Below are positions 41,988 through 49,184 of a stretch of 64,000 bases of DNA, piece after piece. The position numbers and the translations under genes were made by a program. The DNA comes from Polaromonas sp. JS666. Its GTDB lineage: Bacteria > Pseudomonadota > Gammaproteobacteria > Burkholderiales > Burkholderiaceae_C. The notes beneath the pieces were generated by a model, which was given only the letters and a program-made list of their open reading frames with translations, had not been told where the DNA came from and did not search any database. Position 1 is the stretch's first letter, and the number at the start of each line of letters is the position of its first letter. Where the stretch lies: contig NC_007948.1 of the NCBI RefSeq assembly GCF_000013865.1, positions 1,488,001 through 1,552,000 on the forward strand, read 5' to 3'.

Positions 41988-43010
41988 TCATTCGGGCGTG
42001 ATGCCGGCTTTCTGGACGATGGACTTGTAGACCTGGGTGCTGTCGGCCAGCAGCCTGGCGAACTCTTCGGGCGAGGCTTCGACGGCGTCATAGCCGTTTT
42101 GCTGCAGTTGCGCCTTGACGTCCGGATTGCGGAGGATATTGAGGATGTCGGCATTGAGCCGCTGCACGATGGGTGCGGGAAGGCCGGCTGGCCCCATGAC
42201 GCCCACCCAGGTGTCGGGCACCGAAAAGCCCGTGAGGCCGCCTTCGGCCAGCGTCGGGATGTTGGGGGCAGATTTGGAGCGGTGGCTTTCCACCACGCCC
42301 AGCGCGCGGAGTTTTCCGGCCTGGATGTAAGGCAGGGTGTTGGACAGCACCAGCAGGCCGGCGTCGATCTGTGCGCCGACGACGTCGGTCAGGGCCGGCG
42401 CGCCGCCCCGGTAGCCGACGTGCGTCAGCGCGAGTTTTTGCGAACTCGCCAGCAGCAGGCCGGCCAGGTGCTGCGAGGTCCCCGAACCGGAGGTCGCATA
42501 GGACAGGCCCTTGGGCGAGGCCTTGGCCGCCGCGACGAAATCGGCCACCGACTTGATCGGCGAGGACGCGGGCACTACCAGCGACTGCGGCGCGGTGGCC
42601 ACGTGCGAAATGGCGGTGAAGTCCTTGACCGGGTCGTACTTGATCCCCTTGGTAAAGAACTGCACGGTCTGGTGCGGCGGGCCCAGGTTGAGCAGCAGGG
42701 TGTAGCCGTCCGGCGCTGCCGCCGCGACATAGGCGGAACCGATGGCGCCGCTCGCGCCGGCGCGGTTTTCAATGATGATGGGCTGGCCCAGCGATTCGGA
42801 CAGCTTGGGCGCCAGGATGCGCGCCACCGTGTCGGCCGCGCCGCCCGCGGCAAAAGGCGCTATCAGCTTGATGGGCCTGGACGGGTAAGCCGCCTGGGCG
42901 GTTGCGGGCGGAACCCAGGCGGCCGACAAGGCCAGCGCCAGGGCGGCGAACTTCAGGCTGTGCGAGAGCAGGCGGCGCCGGCCGGAACCGGGGGGAAGGT
43001 GAGGGGTCAT
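41988..43010 (-). CDS. Bug/TctC-family periplasmic binding protein
   Basis: The 340-aa protein starts at the ATG at 43010 with a twin-arginine-like stretch SGRRRLLSHS, a hydrophobic segment and a cleavage site near ATAQA. Bug motifs follow: YPSRPIKLIAPFAAGGAADTVAR and ENRAGASGAIGSAYVA. It heads the operon with the deacetylase-fold protein, hydratase and aldolase, and is divergent from a LysR gene. Its ligand is probably the compound degraded by that set; no TctA or TctB gene is present. Confidence 0.9.
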   Translation of the reverse strand: MTPHLPPGSGRRRLLSHSLKFAALALALSAAWVPPATAQAAYPSRPIKLIAPFAAGGAADTVARILAPKLSESLGQPIIIENRAGASGAIGSAYVAAAAPDGYTLLLNLGPPHQTVQFFTKGIKYDPVKDFTAISHVATAPQSLVVPASSPIKSVADFVAAAKASPKGLSYATSGSGTSQHLAGLLLASSQKLALTHVGYRGGAPALTDVVGAQIDAGLLVLSNTLPYIQAGKLRALGVVESHRSKSAPNIPTLAEGGLTGFSVPDTWVGVMGPAGLPAPIVQRLNADILNILRNPDVKAQLQQNGYDAVEASPEEFARLLADSTQVYKSIVQKAGITPE

Positions 43011-43067
43011 TTTGTCTCCAGAAGCAGTCGTTATGGAGTGGATGCTATGCCCCGCCTTTATTGCTGT

Positions 43068-43090
43068 CCAATGCATAATAAAGTCATTGG
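43068..43090. promoter_or_regulatory. candidate LysR operator (CCAATG-N11-CATTGG)
   Basis: Perfect inverted repeats CCAATG and CATTGG are separated by 11 bases in the 99-bp spacer between the Bug gene and the divergent LysR gene. The site ends 20 bp before the LysR start. The spacing and position fit a LysR recognition site, and the AT-rich centre resembles the T-N11-A pattern. Binding is inference. Confidence 0.5.
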
Positions 43091-43109
43091 CTATACCAGA
43101 AAGGTATTC

Positions 43110-43979
43110 ATGGACTTGCGCCAACTGTCCTACTTCGTGGCCGTGGCCGAAGAGCTGAGCTTTAGCCGCGCCGCCTCGCGCGTACACATTTCACAGCCGC
43201 CCCTGAGCCGCCAGATCGCCAAGCTCGAACAGGAACTGGGGGCGGTTTTGCTGATCCGTTCCTCGCATGAGGTGGCCCTGACGCAGGCGGGCCAGGCGCT
43301 GCTGGAGGAAGCCCGCCGCCTGCTGGCGCTGGCGGCGGGCATTCCCGAGGTCGTCGGCCGCGCCAGCCGCGGAGAAACCGGCTCGCTGCGCATCGGGTTT
43401 GTGGGCTCCACCATTTACACCTCGGTGCCTGCCCTGTTAAGCCAATACCGGCAGATCTATCCGCATGTGGCGGTGTCCGTGCAGCAGCTCACGGTGGCCC
43501 GGCAAACCGTCATGCTCAAAAACAGCGAGATCGACGTCGGCATCATTCGCCAGGCCGTCACCGAGCCCTGGCTGGCCACGCGCAGCCTGTTCAAGGAAGG
43601 CTTCATGGCCGCGCTGCCGGTGCATCACCGGCTGGCGGGGCAGGACAGGGTCATGCTGCAGTCGCTGGCGGAGGACGACTTCGTATTCTTCAGCCGCAGC
43701 GAGGCGCCGGCGATCCACGAACAGCTGCGCAAGATGTGCGAGGCCGCGGGCTTTTCACCGCGCATCGTGCAAGAGGCCTACCCGATGTCGACCGTGGTGG
43801 GTCTGGTGGCGGCCGGCGTCGGGATTGCCATCGTCCCCGAGTCGATGCAAAGGCTGCAGATGCAGAATGTTTTATACCGGGCCCTGCGCGGGACCCGGGC
43901 GAAAACCGAGTTCTTCCTGGCTTGGCATGTCGGCAACACGTCTCAAACCTTGCGGGGTTTCCTCGACATGAAGATGTGA
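43110..43979 (+). CDS. LysR-family transcriptional regulator
   Basis: The 289-aa protein begins MDLRQLSYFVAVAEELSFSR with helix-turn-helix AASRVHISQPPLSRQIAKLE, similar to BenM/CatM-like regulators of aromatic or carboxylate catabolism. The open frame extends far upstream, but that part shadows the Bug gene. It is divergent from the Bug-deacetylase-hydratase-aldolase operon, its likely target. Its last 37 bp overlap the 3' end of the opposing xdhB gene. Confidence 0.9.
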   Translation: MDLRQLSYFVAVAEELSFSRAASRVHISQPPLSRQIAKLEQELGAVLLIRSSHEVALTQAGQALLEEARRLLALAAGIPEVVGRASRGETGSLRIGFVGSTIYTSVPALLSQYRQIYPHVAVSVQQLTVARQTVMLKNSEIDVGIIRQAVTEPWLATRSLFKEGFMAALPVHHRLAGQDRVMLQSLAEDDFVFFSRSEAPAIHEQLRKMCEAAGFSPRIVQEAYPMSTVVGLVAAGVGIAIVPESMQRLQMQNVLYRALRGTRAKTEFFLAWHVGNTSQTLRGFLDMKM

Positions 43980-46348
43980 GCAGGAATATCGGCAGGGCGG
44001 CCAAGCGCCGCCAGCACATGCTCGGGCGTGGCCGGTGCCTGCAGCACGACGGTCCGGTCCGGCCGGACTGAAGCGATCGCATCGCGCAAGGCCTCATACA
44101 CGCTGATCGCCAGCATCAGCGGCGGCTCGCCCACAGCCTTGCTGCCAAACACGTTGTCTTCGCGGTTGGGTTCGGGCCACAGTGCGATGTTGAAGTGCTC
44201 CGGAATGTCGCCCGTGGTCGGGATTTTGTAGGTGCTGGGCGCATGGGTGCTGAGCTGGCCTTTGTCGCTCCACACCAGTTGCTCCGTCGTCAGCCAGCCC
44301 ATGCCTTGCACAAAACCGCCTTCGATCTGCCCGATATCGATCGCCGGGTTGATGCTGGTGCCCACGTCGTGCAGGATGTCGACTTTTAGCACGCGGCTTT
44401 CGCCGGTCAGGGTGTCGATGGCGACTTCGGTGCACGCCGCGCCGTAGGCGAAGTAGTAAAACGGCCGGCCGGTCAGCGTGGTTTTGTCGTAATGGATTTT
44501 TGGCGTGCGGTAAAAGCCGTCGCTCCAGAGCTGGATGCGGTTGGCATGCGCGAGCTTGGCCACCTCGGTGAACGCACGCGTGCGGGCCGGTGTCGTGACT
44601 TCGCCGCCCGCAAAACGTACCGCCCCCACATCGCAGCGGTCCAGCCCGGCCACCAGCTGCGCCAGATTGTCTCGCACCTGGCGGGCGGCATACTGCGCCG
44701 CCCTGGCATTGAGGTCGGTGCCGGCGGATGCGGCGGTGGCGGAGGCGTTGGGGATTTTGCTCGTGTCGCTCGCTGTGGCCAGCACCTGCTCAAACGCCAC
44801 GCCGAGTTCGTCGGCCACGATTTGCGCCACCTTGGTGTTCAGGCCCTGGCCCATCTCGGTGCCGCCGTGGTTCACCTGCACGCTGCCGTCGGTGTACACA
44901 TGCACCAGCGCGCCGGCCTGGTTGAACAGGGTGGCGGTGAACGAGATGCCGAACTTGACGGGCGTGATGGCGATGCCGCGCTTGATCACCGGGCTTTGCG
45001 CATTCCATGCGGCCATGGCTTCACGCCGCTGGCGATAGTGCGCAGTCTGCTCCAGCCTGGACAGCAGGGGTTGCAGGATGTTGTCTTCGACCTGCATGCC
45101 GTAGTGGGTTGTGTCCCGGCGCCTTTCGGGCGTGGTGTCGGTCTTCGGCGCGACGACCTCGTCGCTGTACAGGTTGCGCTTGCGCACATCGAGCGGATCC
45201 AGCCCCAGCGTCCGGGCAATGTCACCCAGGATAGTTTCGATTGCGATCATGCCTTGCGGCCCGCCAAAACCGCGAAACGCCGTGTTGCTCTGCATATTGG
45301 TCTTGCAGCGGCAGGACGTGATCGTCACGTCTTCGAGAAAGTAGGCGTTGTCGGCGTGAAAAATCGCGCGGTCAGCCACCGGGCCGCTGAGGTCGGCGCT
45401 GAAGCCGCAGTTCACGGCCATCATGAGCTTGAGGCCGCACAGGCGGCCGCTGTCGTCAAAGCCCACCGTGTAGTCATAGGCAAACGGATGGCGTTTGCCG
45501 GTGACCAGGAAGTCGTCGTCGCGGTCCATGCGCAGCTTGACTGGCCGCCCGAGTTTGTGGGCCGCAAGCGCTGCCCACACGGCCATGTGGCCGCTTTGGG
45601 TTTCCTTGCCGCCAAACCCGCCGCCCATGCGGCGGCACTCGACGCGCACGGCGTGGCTGTCAATGCCCAGCGCGTGCGACACCCAGTGCTGGGCTTCGCC
45701 GGGGTGCTGCGTGCTGGAATAAATCAGCCACTGGTTTTGCTCTTGCGGCAACGCGTAGGCCACCTGGCCTTCGAGATAAAAATGCTCCTGCCCACCCACC
45801 TCGAAGGAGCCGCTGAGGGTGTGCGGCGCCGCTGCCAGCGCGGCCTCGGCATTGCCGCGTTTGACGACCACGGGCGGCAAGACAAAGCTTTGTGCTGCCA
45901 GCGCGTCCCGGACCTTGAGCACCGGCGGCAGCGCTTCTATGGTGAGTTGAACCTTGCGCGCCGCGCGACGGGCCTGCATCACGGTGTCGGCCGCGACCAC
46001 GCCGATCACCTGGCCGATGTGCTCGACCTTGGTCGTCGCCAGCACGGGCTCGTCTTGCCCAAACGTGGGGAGCAGCGGGTTGCCCGGGATGTCGCCGGCC
46101 AGCACCACACCGCGCACGCCGGGCATGGCCAGCGCGGCGCTGGCATCGACACCCAGCAGCTTGCCGTGGGCCACGGTCGACAGGATGGGCGCCGCAAACA
46201 GCGTGCCCTTGACCTCGGGAATGTCATCGACATACATGGCTGCACCGGCCACCTGCGCGCGGGCACTTTCGTGAAAGTGCGGGCGTCCGGCGGCCGGCGG
46301 GTGTGCCGGTCCGGCCGCATGAACCGGCAGTATTTCAGGGGCGTTCAT
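43943..46348 (-). CDS. xdhB: xanthine dehydrogenase, molybdopterin-binding subunit
   Basis: The 801-aa protein starts at the ATG overlapping the xdhA stop (ATGA). It begins with HFHESARAQVAGAAMYVDD, has the molybdenum-cofactor motifs GGGFGGKETQ, FRGFGGPQGM and QGLNTKVAQIVADELG, and the catalytic-type Glu in KAVGEPPLMLAIS near the C-terminus. With XdhA it oxidises hypoxanthine and xanthine to urate in the cytoplasm. Length is normal for the split bacterial enzyme. An xdhC maturation gene does not follow; the gene ends against a convergent LysR gene. Confidence 0.94.
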   Translation of the reverse strand: MNAPEILPVHAAGPAHPPAAGRPHFHESARAQVAGAAMYVDDIPEVKGTLFAAPILSTVAHGKLLGVDASAALAMPGVRGVVLAGDIPGNPLLPTFGQDEPVLATTKVEHIGQVIGVVAADTVMQARRAARKVQLTIEALPPVLKVRDALAAQSFVLPPVVVKRGNAEAALAAAPHTLSGSFEVGGQEHFYLEGQVAYALPQEQNQWLIYSSTQHPGEAQHWVSHALGIDSHAVRVECRRMGGGFGGKETQSGHMAVWAALAAHKLGRPVKLRMDRDDDFLVTGKRHPFAYDYTVGFDDSGRLCGLKLMMAVNCGFSADLSGPVADRAIFHADNAYFLEDVTITSCRCKTNMQSNTAFRGFGGPQGMIAIETILGDIARTLGLDPLDVRKRNLYSDEVVAPKTDTTPERRRDTTHYGMQVEDNILQPLLSRLEQTAHYRQRREAMAAWNAQSPVIKRGIAITPVKFGISFTATLFNQAGALVHVYTDGSVQVNHGGTEMGQGLNTKVAQIVADELGVAFEQVLATASDTSKIPNASATAASAGTDLNARAAQYAARQVRDNLAQLVAGLDRCDVGAVRFAGGEVTTPARTRAFTEVAKLAHANRIQLWSDGFYRTPKIHYDKTTLTGRPFYYFAYGAACTEVAIDTLTGESRVLKVDILHDVGTSINPAIDIGQIEGGFVQGMGWLTTEQLVWSDKGQLSTHAPSTYKIPTTGDIPEHFNIALWPEPNREDNVFGSKAVGEPPLMLAISVYEALRDAIASVRPDRTVVLQAPATPEHVLAALGRPADIPAHIFMSRKPRKV

Positions 46349-48069
46349 GCGAGCTCCTCCAGCCGGAAGGATTCCAGGTTGATCTGCTGCAGGCCCTGGC
46401 TTTCGAGCCAGTAGCGCTGCAGCAGGTTGCCCAGCACCGTGCTGCGGTAGGCGGCGGAAGCGCGCATGTCCGAGATCGGCGAGAACTCGGCGCGCAAGGT
46501 GGTGATGGCTTGTTGCACCGTCTCGGCAGTCCACGCCTGGCCGAGCAGCGCTGCCTCGGTCTTGACGGCGCGCACGGGTGTTGCGGCGACACCGCCCGCG
46601 CCTATCGACGCGCTGGTCACGATGCCCTTGTCGATGTGCAGGTTCAGGGCCAGGCAGACCGCGGAGATATCGTCGTCGTAGCGCTTGGAGATTTTGTAGA
46701 TGCGCAGCAACTCCTGCCCCTCACCCCAGCCCTCTCCCCAGAGGGGCGAGGGAGCAATACCGTCTTTTTCTTCAATCCCCTCTCCCCCTGGGAGAGGGTT
46801 AGGGTGAGGGCTGGCCGGCCTCGGCACCTTCACCCAAGCCAGCACTTCATCCGGGGCCATCACGCTCTGGCGATAGCCGGTGTAGAGCTGCTCCAGCGGC
46901 ATCTCGCGGTGGCCCATCACACCTTGCCGTTCATTCATCAGCACGACGTTGGCGCCCAGGGCAATTAGCAGCGGCATGGAGTCGCCAATCGGCGAGCCAT
47001 TGGCGACATTGCCGCCCATCGTGCCCGCGTTGCGCACCGGCAGGCCGGCAAAGCGGGCGGCAAAGGTGTGCAGCTGGGGCCGGTCCTTCGCCAGCGCGGC
47101 ATAGGCATCGGCCAGCGTCACCGCGGCGCCTATCGCAATGTGCTGCGGGTAGTCTTCAATGCGGCGCAGCTCCCGAACCCTGGTCACGTCCAGCACCCGG
47201 CTGAACTGCTGGTGCTGCTTGGTCACCCACAGGCCCACGTCGGTGCAGCCGGCCACCAGTTGGGCCTCGGGGTGCGCGGCTCGCGCTTTCAGCAGCGCAG
47301 CCAGCGTGGGGGGCGATTCATAAGAAAAATCCGAGGAGAAATCCGGGCCTGGCCGGTACGGTGCATGCGCGAGCTGCTTCATTTTTTTCAGCAGTCCGGC
47401 TTCGTCAACGGCCACTTGCGGGAGCTGGTCCATGGCTTGCGCGGCGTCGAGGATGGGCCGGTAGCCGGTGCAGCGGCACAGGTTGCCGGACAGTTCTTCC
47501 TGCGCCAGCGCGCGCGTGATGGGCTGGCCCCGTCCGACATGGTTGTGGTACATGCCGAACAGGCTCATCACAAAGCCCGGCGTACAAAAGCCGCATTGGG
47601 AACCGTGGAACTGGACCATGGCCTCTTGTGCGGGGTGTAGTGTTGGTTTACCCCTTTCTTCTTCGCCAGTAGGGGCCGCGGAACCGGCTTTGCCGGGCCG
47701 CAGGCGCAGCGCCCCCTCGGGGGGCAGCGCATTACACGAAGCCGAAGGCGAAGTGAAAAGCGTGGGGGCAATGTCTTCCACCGTCCACAGCGCCAGGCCG
47801 TCAATCGAATGCGCCAGCCGGATGCAGCTGTTGATGGCGCGGTAGCGGATGGTCTTGCCGTCGGCCTCGCCCAGCACCACGGTGCAGGCGCCGCAGTCGC
47901 CTTCGCCGCAGCCTTCCTTGGTGCCGGTGCAGGCGAGGTCTTCGCGCAGTACCTCCAGCAGGGTGCGGCTGGGTGGTACATTGGCAAGCGTTACCACTTC
48001 ACCACGCCGGATGAACCGGATGGGCTTGACAGTGTTCTGGGTGTCAGATCGGATGGCCATGCTAGACAT
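46345..48069 (-). CDS. xdhA: xanthine dehydrogenase, iron-sulfur/FAD subunit with two repeat insertions
   Basis: The 574-aa protein (ATG at 48069, or 48060 nine bases on) has a plant-type 2Fe-2S site (Cys47, 54, 59, 62), a second 2Fe-2S domain (CGFC at 159-162 and CRC at 198-200), an FAD domain with NAGTMGGNVANGSPIGD and a C-terminal CO-dehydrogenase flavoprotein domain. Residues 101-141 and 419-452 are low-complexity and encoded by two different dispersed repeats; both keep the frame. Without them the length is about 500 aa, which is usual for XdhA. The first insertion separates the two iron-sulfur domains; the second lies in a surface region before LLRIYKISKRYDDD. Confidence 0.93.
   Translation of the reverse strand: MSSMAIRSDTQNTVKPIRFIRRGEVVTLANVPPSRTLLEVLREDLACTGTKEGCGEGDCGACTVVLGEADGKTIRYRAINSCIRLAHSIDGLALWTVEDIAPTLFTSPSASCNALPPEGALRLRPGKAGSAAPTGEEERGKPTLHPAQEAMVQFHGSQCGFCTPGFVMSLFGMYHNHVGRGQPITRALAQEELSGNLCRCTGYRPILDAAQAMDQLPQVAVDEAGLLKKMKQLAHAPYRPGPDFSSDFSYESPPTLAALLKARAAHPEAQLVAGCTDVGLWVTKQHQQFSRVLDVTRVRELRRIEDYPQHIAIGAAVTLADAYAALAKDRPQLHTFAARFAGLPVRNAGTMGGNVANGSPIGDSMPLLIALGANVVLMNERQGVMGHREMPLEQLYTGYRQSVMAPDEVLAWVKVPRPASPHPNPLPGGEGIEEKDGIAPSPLWGEGWGEGQELLRIYKISKRYDDDISAVCLALNLHIDKGIVTSASIGAGGVAATPVRAVKTEAALLGQAWTAETVQQAITTLRAEFSPISDMRASAAYRSTVLGNLLQRYWLESQGLQQINLESFRLEELA
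46717..46816. repeat. dispersed inverted repeat (family R2) inside xdhA
   Basis: The ends CCCTCACCCCAGCCCTCTCC and GGAGAGGGTTAGGGTGAGGG are near-perfect inverted repeats, with a second CCCTCTCCCC/GGGGAGAGGG-type element between. Read with xdhA it encodes a PHPNPLPGGEG-type peptide, a sequence I have often seen in bacterial proteins as the mark of this repeat. Another copy lies at 54034-54119. The insertion keeps the xdhA frame. Confidence 0.8.
47670..47769 (-). repeat. dispersed palindromic repeat (family R1) inside xdhA
   Basis: It contains GCGCCCCCTCGGGGGGCAGC (47709-47728), then ACACGAAG and AGCGTGGGGGC, in the same order as the copy at 28678-28750. It is longer at the other end (GGGGCCGCGGAACCGGC, TGCCGGGCCG). 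It encodes roughly residues 101-141 of XdhA, including ALPPEGALRLRPG, and leaves the frame intact. Confidence 0.8.
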
Positions 48070-48141
48070 GAGTTTCAGGGTAAAACAGTCAGTCCACAGT
48101 CGGCATACAAAAGCGCGTATCAGGCGCATGGGCAAGAGCGT

Positions 48142-49083
48142 ATGAAAGATCAGGCGCTTTTCGACAAGATAGACCTCCACCTCATCAGGGTCTTGAATAC
48201 CGTGCTTACTGAACGCAGCGTATCACGCGCCGCCATGCGCCTGGGAATGTACCAACCCGCTGTCAGCGCGGCGCTCAAGCGCCTGCGCGAGCTGGCTGGC
48301 GACCCGATTCTTGTGCGCTCGGGCGCCGGCATGGTGCCCACCGATGCCGGCCTGCGCATGATCGAGCCCTCGGCCAGCATTCTTCGCGCATCCAGCATGC
48401 TGTTCAGCAACGCCAAGGGGTTTGAACCGGCCACCGCCGAAACCACCTTCCGCCTGGCGGCCAGCGACTACCTCGATCCCCTGTTCCTGCCGCAGCTGGT
48501 GGCGCAAATCAAGAAACAGGCGCCACGCTGCCATATTGAAATCCACCCGCTCACGGCCGAGTCCGACTACCGCGCCCACCTGGCGCAGGGTCAGGTGGAC
48601 ATCGTGATCGGCAACTGGGCCGCGCCACCCGATGACCTGCACATGGGGCGGCTGTTTGGCGACGAGGTGGTGTGCCTGGTCGCCAAAGACCATCCGGCCG
48701 TGCGCCGCGGCTGGAGCGCGGCGCACGTCGCGAACTGGCTGGAGGCCGAGCACATTGCACCGATGGCCACGCACCCGGGCGCCAAGGGCGTGATTGACGA
48801 GCACCTGGACACACTCGGGCTGCAGCGCAACATCACGGTGCGCTGCCCGCACTTTGGCCTGATGCCCTCCATGGTGGCATCGAGCTTGCTGATCATGACG
48901 ACCGGCCGGCAGTACTGCGAGCGGTTTGCCGGGCTGCTGCCGGTCAAAATACTGCCGTGCCCGATCGAGTTTCCCCGCATGATGTACTACCAGCTCTGGC
49001 ACGAACGCACGCATGCCTCCAATGCCGCCAAATGGCTGCGCGAGCGCGTCAAGTCAGTGGCTACTTCGCTCCGAAAAGAATAG
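48142..49083 (+). CDS. LysR-family regulator next to xdh and nucleoside transporter genes
   Basis: The 313-aa protein starts MKDQALFDKIDLHLIRVLNTV and has the helix-turn-helix SVSRAAMRLGMYQPAVSAALKRL, the NodD/NahR-like form of LysR. It is divergent from xdhAB across 72 bp and 101 bp upstream of the nucleoside-type ABC operon. It probably regulates purine uptake and oxidation in both directions. The longer frame upstream shadows xdhA. Confidence 0.88.
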   Translation: MKDQALFDKIDLHLIRVLNTVLTERSVSRAAMRLGMYQPAVSAALKRLRELAGDPILVRSGAGMVPTDAGLRMIEPSASILRASSMLFSNAKGFEPATAETTFRLAASDYLDPLFLPQLVAQIKKQAPRCHIEIHPLTAESDYRAHLAQGQVDIVIGNWAAPPDDLHMGRLFGDEVVCLVAKDHPAVRRGWSAAHVANWLEAEHIAPMATHPGAKGVIDEHLDTLGLQRNITVRCPHFGLMPSMVASSLLIMTTGRQYCERFAGLLPVKILPCPIEFPRMMYYQLWHERTHASNAAKWLRERVKSVATSLRKE

Positions 49084-49096
49084 CATTTGGTACCCA

Positions 49097-49173
49097 TCAA
49101 TCAACGTCAATCAACGGTGACAGGCCTGCAACATCCACCAATCAGACGATCAGCCAATCACACACAATCAGAC
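49097..49173. repeat. short direct repeats upstream of the nucleoside ABC operon
   Basis: TCAATCAACG is tandemly duplicated (49097-49116) and CAATCAGAC occurs twice (49139-49147 and 49165-49173) in the 101-bp spacer before the ATPase gene. They may be binding sites for a regulator or simple slippage products; nothing decides between these. Confidence 0.45.
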
Positions 49174-49184
49174 AACCCGAGACA

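Noticed and set aside
41859..43109. Long plus-strand extension of the LysR frame to 706 aa
   Set aside because: It lies opposite the Bug gene and has the Gly/Arg/Gln-rich composition typical of antisense shadows; the LysR domain starts at 43110.
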